A stretch of 64,000 bases of DNA from Eucommia ulmoides (Eukaryota; Streptophyta; Magnoliopsida; Garryales; Eucommiaceae): assembly GCA_016647705.1 (NCBI GenBank), contig CM028336.1, positions 17,000,880 through 17,064,879 of the forward strand, in the 5' to 3' direction. Under the pieces are notes generated by a model that had not been told where the DNA came from, did no database searches, and worked only from the letters and a program-made list of their open reading frames with translations. Shown here in pieces: positions 11,340 through 23,764 of the stretch; within the stretch, counting starts at the first letter, position 1; every line of letters begins with the position of its first letter. The position numbers were made by a program, and so were the translations under genes.

Positions 11340-12395
11340 TAGGGTTATTCACTGTGTTTTTCATGCTGTGATGATGTTATTAGACTTGGTGGTGATGATA
11401 GTAAAAGATGGTAGCGGTGGCATGTAGTGAGGAGGAAGAAATAGTTGCAGTTATTGTTGGCGGGTTACAAAAATTTCTTCGAGAGAGTTGGAGCTTCGAT
11501 CGATGGCAGTAGGAAGAATTATGTGTTGCCAAATCAATGGCATGAACTAAGGAGAGAGTGAGGGAGGATTAGAGGAAGGAAGAATACTTGGATCTGCGAT
11601 GATGGTGGTAGTACGTTGTTGGATTGAGACACTCATTGTAGAAAACAAGAGAAATATCGCCGGTGATCGTGGCTGAAACAACGATGATTGTATGTGGTGG
11701 TTGTGGCGGTGATGGCAACCGTGGTCCTTGCTTTTAAAGCTTGAAAAACTTATTTCCTGGTTTAGCATTGTGAAACTAGCGTTTGGATGGAGTGGAGGAA
11801 GGTGGAGGGATGATAATAGGTACTATGGATTTCAAAATCTCATCATTTATAAATTTGGGATTTCAAAAACCCATCATTTATAAATTCTTTGTTTGGATAT
11901 CTATTTTAATTGAAGAATTTATTTGTGTAATTAAATTACCTTGTTTGGATAGGCAAGTATTTGTGCATAGAATTTTGAAAAATTTCCAAACAAAATAAAA
12001 CATGATTGTCCATAACCTCAATTTTCCATAAAAACAAAACAAAACAAGATTGTCCATAAAAAAGCAAAACAAATCAACTTAAACACAAGTTTAGAAAATT
12101 AAATTGAACAACCCATAATTGGCCAGGCACCACACTACCACCCTCATCGTAGATCCATTTCCTTCCTCCGGTTCTCCCTTGCTTTCTCTCCTTACTTCAC
12201 ACCATCGATTTGGCAACACATAATACTTCCTACTTCCATCAACTGAAGCTCCGACTCTCCTTAAGCAACTTTTGTAACCCACCAAACAATGACCGCGACT
12301 ATTTCTTCCTCCTCATTCCATACCAAGGACACCATCTTTCACTTCCATCACCACCATGTCTAATAATTACTAGCGCACTGCTACACCACATGAAT
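11340..12395. mobile_element. Long inverted-repeat element 2
   Basis: The arm 11350-11627 is the reverse complement of 12110-12385 at roughly 80-85%. Shared blocks include GAGGAGGAAGAAATAGT, GGGTTACAAAA, GTAGGAAG(A/T)ATTATGTGTTGCCAAATC and ATGGTGGTAGT. The 480-bp loop holds the words TTTGGAT and a diverged internal repeat. Likely a non-autonomous DNA transposon with long TIRs. Short open frames in the arms mirror each other and are not genes. Confidence 0.68.
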
Positions 12396-12594
12396 CCATA
12401 CATTCATTTTTTTTTTTTTGAGTTTCAAATAATACATTATGATTGTAAAACTTGAAATTAGGGATTTTATATAATTAGGTCTCAATTTCTAAATTGGAAT
12501 CTAATTTCTAAATCTGTAAATTAGGTTGTTTAATCAACTCTGTTATAAGGTACAACACCAAAAAAGAAAATTAAAAGATAAACTAAAAACCATT

Positions 12595-12835
12595 CTTTCT
12601 ACATGTTTTACTTTTGTTCTTAATGTTTATTCTAAATTTGTTCTTTGTTAAATCTATTTTATTTTATTATTATTTTTTAAGTTAAACCTTCCAAAAAAGA
12701 AAACAAAAAAATGAACTATTTGTTTTTGCTACTTTAAGTGTGTTTTATTTTTGTTTTCAATGTTTATTCTAAAGTTATTTATATTTTGTTAAATTCATAT
12801 TTTTTTTGTTGATTTTATTTTTACTTTTGTTAGCT
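12595..12835. repeat. Direct repeat, about 125-bp period x2
   Basis: TACATGTTTTACTTTTGTTCTTAATGTTTATTCTAAA-type sequence at 12600 recurs at about 12737 as GTGTTTTATTTTTGTTTTCAATGTTTATTCTAAA. Confidence 0.6.
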
Positions 12836-12904
12836 TGCTGGACGTTAACTTCATGCAGCTTTGGCTTGTCCCTACCATTTTCTACAAATTGCTATCTTCT
12901 CCAC

Positions 12905-13090
12905 AAAGGACCGTTGCTCTTCCCACCTTTTGAAACTCTTGCCCCCTTGGTGGCTTTAAATTAGTATTAATATCTCATTTCTACCTATGAAGCTAAAAGT
13001 TCAAACTTGTCTGAGCATAAGGACTATTGTTTGTCCCACCTATCAAAGCTCTTGTCCCCTTGGTAGCTTTAAACTTCGTATTACTTGTTC
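12905..13090. repeat. Direct repeat, about 112-bp period x2
   Basis: AAGGACCGTTGCTCTTCCCACC, ACTCTTGCCCCCTTGGTGGC, TTTAAA recurs 112 bp later as AAGGACTATTGTTTGTCCCACC, GCTCTTGTCCCCTTGGTAGC, TTTAAA. Not otherwise recognised. Confidence 0.65.
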
Positions 13091-13560
13091 GAGCGTAACA
13101 TAGTAGTTTCTAATTTTGTTGTTTGAGGAATTTTTTTTTAGACCACACAAATATTGTTTGCTTATATTTAATTTTCTTTTATGTATGACTCAAATTTGAT
13201 ATCTTGTGCCAAAGTTGAAAATCAAGTCAGAGCAATTTTTTTTTTTGTACGATCCACATTTGATAAAGTTAAAGTTAACAAAATACTAATTATTTTCTTC
13301 CTTCAGAACAATTGGTCCTCCATCCAAATCTAACCAAAAATATATTCTATCGTTTAGACACAAATTAATCCTAACTGCATGATTAATCTAATTCAAATCC
13401 TAAATTACATTAATTTATTAAACGATCTAATTAGCATAATTGAAGGCCCAACTTACCATAATTTCTTAAATTACTTCATTAACTAATCTAATCTAATCTA
13501 CATAAATATCTACCTAGCAAAACTAAATGTTGTAAATGTTTAAGTAATCGTAATTTTTAA

Positions 13561-13923
13561 GGGGCTGTTTAATTGTGTGTGAAAATATTTTTCTGTTTTA
13601 AAAAACACAAAATGCAACTCAAAAATAATTTTAACTAATTCTTGCAATGCTCAATTTATCAGATCACTTACTTTTAATATTATACTTTATTATTTTAATA
13701 GTTTATTTTGACTTTTTCCTCTTCTTTGCTACACATTCACCCAACAAACACCATTATTGTCAATTTTTTGTTCTTAATGTCATACTTTAATCAATTACAT
13801 CCCTTTTATTTTTCAAATTTTTAACATATTATTAGTAAATGTTTTTTTCATAACCTTTCAAAACTAAATCAAACGTCTCATAATTTTCAAAAATTATTTT
13901 AGAAAACAAAACCAAACAAGCTT
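13561..13923. mobile_element. Possible hAT-like MITE
   Basis: GGGGCTGTTTAATTGTGTG...AATATTTTT at the left is roughly inverted as AAAATTATTTT...ACCAAACAAGC at the right. This GC(T)TGTTTGGTTT style of terminus is common in plant hAT MITEs. No clear 8-bp duplication. Confidence 0.35.
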
Positions 13924-13924
13924 T

Positions 13925-15545
13925 ATTATCCTTATAATTCTCATAATTCAACTATAATTACATAAAATCACAAAATCTTAATAAACTAACCTTGTTCCAA
14001 AGAATGAGTTTTAATCCATTTTCCATCGCTCAAAGAAATTGGTAGCCCAAATATGTTATGAGACGTTATAACAAAACTATTTTGTGGTATGTGTGCTCTC
14101 CAAATCAAGCAGTTTTTCTCCTTTCAATTTTTGGAGTTCAAAGCGTAGAGGATTGTGAATGAGTCGTAAAACAGTCTCACTATGTTTATCCATCAAGAAC
14201 TGTCCGAACATAATTTTGAGTTGATTTCTCAGAACCCATTTTCTAAGAATTCAAGAACTTCACCGGACATCTTTTTCACAGCCAATTCACTCAAATACAA
14301 TCACCCACTGAAAAGGTGTGGAGAGAGAGAGTGTACTTCGTTGTGGTCGTTTGTATAGGCGGTTACTCTTGGTGAAAGATTGATGCTTGGTGAAAGATTG
14401 AGAGAGAGAGATGGTTAGAGAGAAGGAGAGAGATATGGGGTTCAATTTAATCAAGTGGAAGAAAAACGCGGTAGTGGGGCGCGTTCTTACAGTTAGGATT
14501 TTGAGAGGGAGATATCATTTGTATTTAAATAAATTTGGATAGTTAAAAGATTGGAAAGATTGTTGGGAACATCTATTCTGACTCTGATGATGTTATCATC
14601 TGATCAGGTGGTAGAGACAACAAGAGAGAGAGGATAATGATGTACTTGCTGGTGGTCGTTTGTGTTGGCGGCTACTCTAGTTGAAAGATTGAGAGAGAGA
14701 TATATGGAGGTTAATTCAATTGAGAGAAGAAAATGCTGAAGTTGGGTGTGTGGTTATGGGTAGGGATTTGAGCGGAAGATATTATGTGTAATCAAAGAGA
14801 TTTGGATTCCTAAATAAAGGGCAAGTCATTGGCAACAACTATTTTTACTTTGATGATGTTGTAGTTTGATCAATTGTAAGTCAGTTGAGTTGAGCCTGCC
14901 TCCTAGTCCTGTAAAACAAAGCTTCATGAGAGTTTATTCTCGGTGAAACTTCTTCAGCGTGAGAATAAGTAGTCGATATAGAGAAATAAGCTTTAGGGAA
15001 CATTATAGTAGTTTAGAGATACTTAAAAGTATGTATCACTTGGGGGGCAAAGATCTTCCCCTTTTATAATATGTTTGAACACTATTTTGTAGTAGATTTC
15101 AGGGGGAATTAATTACTATCATATTTTATAGAGTCGGACACCGCCTTATCGATTATTCGTGGGCTAGTGGCAGATCAGATTCCACCTTGCTAGCGGTGGA
15201 AGGGCACTAATTTGGCGCTCGCTTAGCCATGCTCGAGGTGAATTTGAGACCCAAGGTTGAGGCTAATTGCGAGGCTGAGGCTAGATATTTGAGGCGGAGG
15301 CAGAACCTCCTGATACAGGACCTCTTTTATTTGGTTTTGGCTTGTACATTGACCTACCACTAGTTATTTTGGTTATGACGTTACACAACACATTTGGGCT
15401 TCCAATTTCTTTGAGAGATTGGAAATAGATTTCTGTTCTACTTCGTTGAAATTCTTTCTTGGAAACTAGAGTTAGTTTGTTAAGATTTTATGACTATATG
15501 TAATTAGGGTTAGATTATGAGATTTTTAGGGATGGTCAGAAATCA
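13925..15545. mobile_element. Inverted-repeat mosaic with internal tandem duplication
   Basis: The left arm 13925-14080 is inverted relative to 15357-15545 (shared ACATTTGGGCT(T/A)CCAATTTC, GTTAGTTT(G/A)TTAAGATTTT, TTATGAGA). Between them is a 300-bp direct duplication (14311-14605 and 14615-14885) sharing GTGGTCGTTTGTRTWGGCGG, GAAAGATTGAGAGAGAGA and ACTCTGATGATGTT-type blocks. No coding domain recognised. Confidence 0.55.
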
Positions 15546-16500
15546 GGATTACCACATTTACAACAGTTTGTGACATTTATGTAGATTAGCTTAGTTGTTG
15601 AAGTAATTTAAGCAATTATTGTAATTTAAAGTTTGGATTGTGTTAATTAGACCGTTATAATTAACTACATGTAATTAGGGTTAGATTATGAGAATTTTGG
15701 GGATATTCAGAAATCAGGATTGCTCAACATTTACAACAGTTTAAGTAACATTTATGTAGATTGGGTTAGTTGTTGAAGTAATTTAAGCAATTATTGTAAT
15801 TTAGAGTTTCGATTGTGTTAATCAGGCCGTTATAATTAATTAGTATAACTTAGTATTTAAATTGTATTAATCATGAAATTAAAGATTACTTTGGGTTTAA
15901 AAAAAATATAATATATTTAGGTTAGATTTTGGAGGGAGGAATTGCTGTTAAGACCTTTGTAACTGGAAAAGTTCCCTTCAATCTTCTGTAATTAAGAGAT
16001 GCGGGAGAATTTAAGATCTTGTTTTTTATAAAATGCTATCTGCTAGGTGTGATCCAAGTCCAACACAATCATTTTATTATGAATGTTTCGAGTCAACTTA
16101 ATAAGTGTTGTAGCATGAGTTGAATAACTTTAATTAGACACGCTTTCTTGAGCCTTGGGCCATGTGCCTAGGCTCCTAGGTGTGCACCTTGTTGAATGCA
16201 CCTCGCCTGAGGGTAACGAAGTGCAATGCGTTGCCTGGAGCCTAGGCGCACCTTTGACCACTATTACTATACATTTACAACATGTAGCTTGTTCCTTAGA
16301 GATTTATGTAGATTAGATTAGTTGTTGAATTAATTTAAGCAATAATTGTTATTTAGCGGTTCAATTATGTTAATCAGGCAATTATAAATTATTGGTGTAA
16401 TTTAGGATTTGAATTGATTAATCATGCAACTAGGATTAATTAATGTTTTAAAAAATTGGATAGATTTTTTGGTTAGATTTGGATGTAGGACTTATTGTTC
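15487..16500. repeat. Tandem repeat, about 175-bp unit, 2 copies plus a displaced third
   Basis: TGTAATTAGGGTTAGATTATGAGA, TTTACAACAGTTT, ATTTATGTAGATT and TTGTTGAAGTAATTTAAGCA recur at about 15490 and 15668. A third copy restarts at about 16268. The copies are separated by an unrelated block (about 15930-16265) ending CTGGAGCCTAGGCGCACCTTTGACC, the style of a common plant dispersed repeat. Confidence 0.7.
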
Positions 16501-17690
16501 CGAACAAAAAACATAATTAGTGTTTGTTTACTTTGTTTTTATCAAATGTGAGTCGTTCATCAAAGAAATATTTGATTTTACATGATTTTCACTTTGACAA
16601 AAAATGTCAAATGTGAGTCACACATCAAAGAAAATTAAATATGAGCAAAAAATATTAGTGTTCTTTAAAGAGAAGTCCTCAAAAATCAAACTTAGAAACT
16701 AATAGGTGATGCTCAAACAAGTCTTATCTTGTAACCTCATATTTAGTAATGCGATATTAATAATAAGTTTAATGCCACTAGGGGGCAATAGTTTTGATTT
16801 GTGAGATGAGCGATAGTCCTTCGTAGAAAAGATGGAAGTTTGGAGGCAATGGTGGGGAGAGGCCAAGGATATGTGATCGATTTTGCCAAGGGTAGGACTG
16901 GAGGAGTAATGTTTTGGGCTGGGTTATCTAATGTGTTCGAAAGATATATGAAAAATAGATAAATATATATAAAAAAAAAAAGTTTGTGTATATTGTTATC
17001 TGGTTAATATTGTTTTTAAGTCATCCAATTCGTTGGAGTTCTATTTCTGTATATGGAAGTGCATATGAAAAGCACCTAATTAGAAATGCTCATGCCTGTC
17101 TTTAAATTTTGATGCAAAATTGACAAGTCAATGACATTTTTTTACTTCTTTCCTTCTTGCTCATAATACTACTATGTTAGTGGCTTGAAAAAGTTATCAA
17201 CCATTTCTTTTGGCATGCATTGATGGTGATGGAAAAATTGAATCTCTTTAACATATATACCGAAACTCGTTGATCCCAATTCCCGAAGAGAGAGAACCAA
17301 GCTGAGAACATAGATGGAATATTGTAGATAGTTTATAATTCATCTTTCAAATTCTTTGTTCAAGTTTATGCAGTGTAACATAAATGGAAACAAAACAATG
17401 AAAATAATTTTTTTTAGTGTCGATAGTAAACCACAATATTTGTTCAAACATTAAGAGAAGCAAAGGTTTTCAGGAAAAAGGTGTAAGATCAACTTACATA
17501 TAAGCCACATATATTGTGTTGGGTTCATCTTAGAAAAGTGGTTCATAACAGTCTTCACGGATTTATAAACTGCATGGACATATCAATGATGTGCATTCTT
17601 TGAATATTTCCATCATGTTGTCTCCCCCCCTTCTGTACACATTCCTTAATGGTCAGAAGCTATATCCTATTTTCTAAATTCTTCAACTCA
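16501..17690. other. Region upstream of NNF1-like exon 1
   Basis: AT-rich, with a short direct repeat (ATCAAATGTGAGTC at 16538 and GTCAAATGTGAGTC at 16607). A promoter or 5' untranslated exon for the host gene should lie here or farther upstream. I cannot place it with confidence. Confidence 0.3.
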
Positions 17691-17698
17691 GGTTGCTA

Positions 17699-17803
17699 AT
17701 GGAGAGAATCACTGAAGTCACTTTTCCGGGAAAGAGGAAGTTGGATTTGAAGATATCACACAAATTGTGTACACGCGCTTTACTAACGACATGCTCTAAA
17801 GAG
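17699..17803 (+). CDS. NNF1: Exon 1 of NNF1-like gene (start uncertain)
   Basis: Thirty-five codons from ATG, beginning MERITEVTFPGKRKLDLKI and ending CSKE, then donor GAG|GTAGTA. A CAG lies at 17689-17691, so this could be an internal exon beginning at 17692 and preceded by an unseen 5' exon. The frame upstream meets a TAA at 17675-17677, so there is no long extension without splicing. The segment RALLTTC resembles the helix that opens the NNF1 domain. Confidence 0.5.
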
Positions 17804-18831
17804 GTAGTAATTTGATAACTTTTTGTTTCTTTTCGATTTGTGTTTCATCTATATCCTTTTGGCCTCTTATTCGTCTTGAAAGAAATGTATGAGGCCTTTT
17901 GATAACGAAGGAAATATCAGTGGTACCACTTTGTACCTATTATTTCTTTCAGTAATGGCTTTTTTGATTTTCTTTGCTTTTCTTTTTTTGTGGAATGTGA
18001 TTGTGGTGTTTTAGCAATGTTTGAGATTGCCTGAGTGAGCAAAAACTATAGCCACTCGATTTAATGATTTTTATGTTTCTGTGGGAATATTGATCTGTCA
18101 AATAAGGCCCCGTTTGGTTAGTGTTCCCAACTAAACCCAACCCAAAAATTTTGGGTTTGATTTTTGGGAACGCGTTTGGCAAACACAAAACTCAACCCAA
18201 CCCAACCCAAAAAATAGGAATTGATTCTCAAAATCCTAAAGAAACCAGAAACAAAAAAAAAGTTGTTTTTTTTGTGCCTAAAAAACTCAACCCAAAGTTC
18301 TCAACTTCCGTCTTCATCTGCCGGCCGACCACCACCACCCGCCGTCGCCGGCCACCGTCTCCGGCCACCTCCAGCGAACTTCTGCCACCGCAGTCTGGCC
18401 GCCGCCAACACACAAAATAAATAAATAAATTTAGTTTTAGGATAAAATCGTTATCAAACACATTATGTTCTCAGTACAAAACAAAAATTGTCGTTACCAA
18501 ATGCAATTCTGTTCCCAAAATTCTCAACCCAATCCATTCCAACGGCGGGTGGTCATCGGACGGTGACCGGAGTTGAGAACTTTGGGTTGAGTTTTTCGGG
18601 CACAAAAAAAAACAAGTTTTTTTTGTTTTTCATTTCCCTAACATTTTGAGAATCAATTCCTATTTTTTGGGTTGCGTTGGGTTGAGTTTTGTATTTGCCA
18701 AATGCGTTCTAAGTGAATTGATGTTTGGTTTTCTTTTTAATCTCTCATCCTTCTCTCTCTCTCTCCAGTTTTCAACTCCGAAAGTTAAGGATTTCATGTA
18801 TTGATAGCGTTTTTTTTTGTGTGTTTGTTTG

Positions 18832-18862
<31 letters not shown>

Positions 18863-21800
18863 TTCTCACTAGGCTCTAAACACTTATGACATGCTTTATA
18901 TTTCTTCTACTTTTACTACATCTTTAAATCTGCCATCTAGTACCTCTTGCATGCATTTATGCTGCCATAGCCAATGGGAAATGCAGTTGACATTAGGTCT
19001 TGTTTTCTTTGAATTTAGTGGAAATTATATTATACCCGTTCATACATTCAAATCTCATGGTTTCTTATATATTTGTGTTGTCAGTGTATGCATTTTGTTA
19101 CATGTAAATTTATATTGATGTTAGCATTCTTAGGAAGAGAAGGTTCGGTCTCACCTTTTACTTTTGCTATTTCCCGCATCATGTGTTTTTGTTTATGCTG
19201 AAGATTGGGCTTACGGATGGCGTCTATGTCCGACATACCTGTGAAAAAAAAAAGTGGAAGAGTTAAAAGCCGGTCTTGAATGAACGAAGAACAGAAGATG
19301 AAAAGAACAAATCGAAACATAACTGGGCTTCCAGGAGTTGCTGTAATTCGGTTGCCTTCTGAATTGGAAGACTTGAAAGATATGACAAACAAGTGACGAT
19401 GCTTCAAGGGGACCCCTTATTCTTCTTCCTCCGACGATAGGACCTTGTGTAGAAAAGTGTTGGTGTTGACGGAACTGTCCGAATGCACATCTCTCTGGAT
19501 ATTCCAGTGACTAAAGGTTCGGTAGAGGCAAACTATCGGTAGGTTGGCGGGAAGGACCAACTTCACCAGCAGATTAACGGGCAAGCTCCGTTCCCTCGTC
19601 GATCTCCATGATAACTCCTCATTTGAATGTCATGAGGGATCGACCGGGATCACTCCTTCCCCCTCGTCAGCCTCCTCAACATTTTTGGGCTCTCTTGAAG
19701 GTGAAAAGGGCAGGAAGCACTGCTGGTGGCACAACTAGGAATTCGTTCGAACACCCACCAACTTCAGGACACTCAAATCCTTTATTAGTTGGTTGGAAAT
19801 GGAGTCTTGCCTTCTTTTAAGCGGTGACTGATCTGCGAAAACAAAGAAAAAGCGGTTTAGTACAAAATAAACTGGAAAACATGAATAAATGCATTAAAAT
19901 AAAGAGGGAGATCAACTAGGAGTACCTGGCTGACCCCAGACCCGGGGAACCGGGGAACTCTGGTCGTCGGCCAACAACTCCCAGTGCCCCTTTGCAAAGA
20001 AAAAACTGCTCTTGCAGTCCTTTATGGAGGATGGCTTTTCCTTGAAAGTTTGTTGATTGACTGAGCTTCAATGTATTTCCAGCTATGATCCAGGGTGGAT
20101 TGATTTTTGATGTGGTGGCACCACCGAAAGAGCTCAAGGAGAGATTGACTCTTTGAAAAAGACAAAGAAGAATGAAGCCAATCATCGTTCTCCAAGAATT
20201 GGAGGACAATCGGGATGGTGAAGCTTGTAATATGCTAGAGCCTCCTAATGAAAGGATGAAAAGGGATGCAGAGACCTGCCTTGGAGAAGTCCTTGTATAG
20301 GTAGGTTTGCCCCTCCTGGTATGAATTGAACCTTTCGTGCTGAGGAAGACAAAGCTCTGTGGATAATGGGATTTGATAAGCTCTTTTCCTCTTTGTGAGA
20401 TCCCTCTCCGAGAGGCTACAAGAATGTCAACAGGACCCGGCGACGCTTCTGAAAGGGGAATGGCCGAAATGGGGGCTGGCTGTTTTTTCACCCCCAGATC
20501 ATCCAACCTGACCTGCATGGGCGAGGGGTCATTCCAATTGCCCAGGTTTGAAGGACTAGACGTCGACGACATTGCTATGAAGGAAACGAAAAGGGGGAAA
20601 CAAACCTACATGGGATATGGAAAGTGAACATAAAGAATGAACTGTACCGCAGTTCCTATTTATAAATGAAAGCAATGACAGTTTGGAAAAGCGGAGCGAC
20701 AACTGTCAGTCTCAATAAATGAAGCCATCATTACTAGTACTAGAAATTTGGAGACCATTCATCTTTGTAGTCGAAATGCAGCAGTAGCTTGAATATCCCT
20801 CTGCATGTTTGGCCCGACCATTATTCAAAGAACATACACTGCTCGGCTTGTGGGGTTACTGATGAGGGAATAATTTGTCCAAACGGAAAAGTTCGTTGCA
20901 GGTCGAAATGACGGTCCGAAAACCAAGAAACCCGCCCCAGCACGATTCAAGACATACTATCTATTGACCTAAAGACCTAGGCTTTGAGCTACAAGAGCAT
21001 GCCATAGCCACCGCACAAGGCAAATGAAGGGATGTCTCCCAAACTTGATGACTCGAATCGACATACGATACGGCCAAATGGTCCAAGATCATAAAACCCA
21101 CGACCCTTTGTGAATGGATACTAACCCTCTCTTCCGCAGAGAGTAAGGGCACCTCGCTTGTCCTAGAAAATGATCATGGCCGAGCTGGACGAATAATGTT
21201 CGTAGCTCATCTTGCCTTGATTGGATGGGCCCATCTTTTTGAAAAACATTGGAGCCAACTCCGGGCGATTGAATTGGTCACCAAGGTCACTGAAACATTG
21301 TAAAAATGTACTTGATACTCCGAAACACAGGGGTTTCAACCCTGATGATCTCAATAAACAGCTCCTATATAATTAGAAGGCGATTCTGATTTATTATACA
21401 GGATGGATTTGGGAAAATTCCTAGCAAGTAATTAAGACCTGACAGGGAAGCTAATACCCTTGCTGACTTGTTAGCGAAGCTAGGAAGTGGTAGAGATAAT
21501 CGGACTTTCTGGTTTGAATCAGAATGTTTGGTGCTTGTTCGTGGATGCTCAAGACTAGACAGACTTCGCTTCCCTAACATTCGGAAGATTAAAAGAATTT
21601 TTTAATTCATATTTTTTGATTGATTTTTTTTTTCTCGTTAGATTTTTTATTGTTTCGATTATTTTCAGAGGTCAAGTTTTGCCTCCCTATGAGTTTTGTA
21701 TTCTTTGGATTTATTAATAAAGCTCTCCTCGCACCGTCGAGGTTCCTTAAAAAAAAAGTAATTGCACGTTGAACTCAAAAACTCTTTCAATTCCGTTAAG

Positions 21801-23716
21801 CATATTTACCTCACAAGAGAATGACTGATTTATTCTCATGTTCGGGGAGGGTTACTGGGAATCAAACTACCAGTGCCTTGCTTTGTTTTACAGGACAACT
21901 CAATTGATCATCCTTGAACTAGATTTCAGCATCATCTGATTAAATTCTCAGTGGCTTATAATATGGAAGCTGATGCTGTGCGATGTGTCTATTATGCCTG
22001 CCACCCTTTGTTGGGAAGCAAAGATTGTAGGACACTGGCATGGTCTATTATACTAGTGTTAATAAACATTCTTTCAAAAGAAGGTAGCAGGGATGTACGT
22101 TTGTATTTCTTGGGCATCCCACCTATAACATATATTGTAGCCGTTGACTTGTGTGCTAGTTTGGGAAGTTTTACTCAATCAGCATAAGATTTAACACTTG
22201 CTTCACGCGCAATTTCGACTTGTACATGGAGCGGTTAGATGGCCATAGAAACTCAGGGGGAGGATGAGGGAAGCTTCCGAATACCCAATTTTGGTACCAT
22301 CTTAGAAGCATCAAACCTAAAACCATATGTGTAAGAATATTTCTTTTGACTTATATGCTAATTTGGAAGTCTCATTGATTGAGGCAGTGTAGGATTTAAC
22401 CACCATCTTCAATGTAAGTAGTTGTCCCCAAGGAATGCAAGATTAATTGATTTGTCACCACACAAAGATTTGCTGTTGAGAGTAGCAAAGATGAGGATGT
22501 TAAGGGGGATGCATGTTAGGACAAGGATGGGTAAAGGTAGGGATGAGATTATTAAGGAGAGGTTAGGAATAGCTCCCATTGAAGATAAGATCAGAGAAAA
22601 TCGTCTATGATGGTTGGGACATGTGCATAGAAGACCGGAGGACACACTGGTGCAAAAATGTGATTTAATTCAAGTGGAAGGTGTTCCAAGAGAGAGAGGT
22701 AGATCTAAGACAATTTGGGATGAGACAATAAAAACAACCTGATTACTTTGAAATTAACTGAGGGGATTAACCCTTGAATGATTAGAATGGCTCGAAAGGA
22801 TTTATGTAGTTGACCCTACTTAGGTGGGACAAAGACTTGTTTTTTTTTTGTTGTAATTTGGAGTGTGATATGTGCTCCACACATGGGTTTTCATAACTTT
22901 CCCCTTGAAGTTCAACATCTTCTAAAAAAATTTATTTTTTTAAAGTGACGATTTTCTACCTCTTGGTTCACCACTAATGAGGAACATTCAACACACCATT
23001 TATCTAATACATACAGTCACTCGCATGAACTTTCTAGTAGGTTTGTGAACTATTAGTTTGGTAGAACTAGGATAGGAGCTGTCAAATGTGGATAGCTGTT
23101 TCATAGGGATCTTATTGCTGCAGAGCCTGCTTTTAGTAGTGGATCTTCCGAGGAGAGTTTATGCAGTGGTAAGCCCTAATACGTACCCTCTGTTCTGTAT
23201 TATTTTTGGTTTGCTATCAACAAAATTCTTCTTCCCCTTCTGCTGGGGACCTGGGGTTCCCCTAAAAATTAAGTTTCCATTTTATTTGTTGTATAGCTGT
23301 TTTTTCATTTTCTGTGTCTTTGTTTATGGGCCAATTGGATGTCAATTCATTTTTCCTTCTCATTATGTCGACATTGTTATTGGAACTTTTGGATGCATGA
23401 ATTAAATTACACTTGACTAAATTATTTGGCATGAGACTTGCTATATTAAATACTTAGCTGTCCAATCAATGTGTGATATATGTTTCCACCCATTATCATG
23501 TTGTTATTCTGTATTTTTTGGCCTTTTTTTCCCTCAATATTTTGAGGATTTTTTTTAATAATGTTTTTTTTTCCCTTTTATCTTCAATTAATAGGACATT
23601 TGTAAAGAATTTCCAACATTTACCAATGCTGAGCAAGAATGTCTCCATCAGCTATTTAATAAGGTATTCTTGTTTTAAATTATTTTATGCTTCTTATAGT
23701 CGTATATATATGTGTG

Positions 23717-23764
<48 letters not shown>

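Noticed and set aside
19544..19820. Forward frames near 19.5-19.8 kb as coding
   Set aside because: They lie opposite the antisense gag-like relic, show no motif, and overlap one another.
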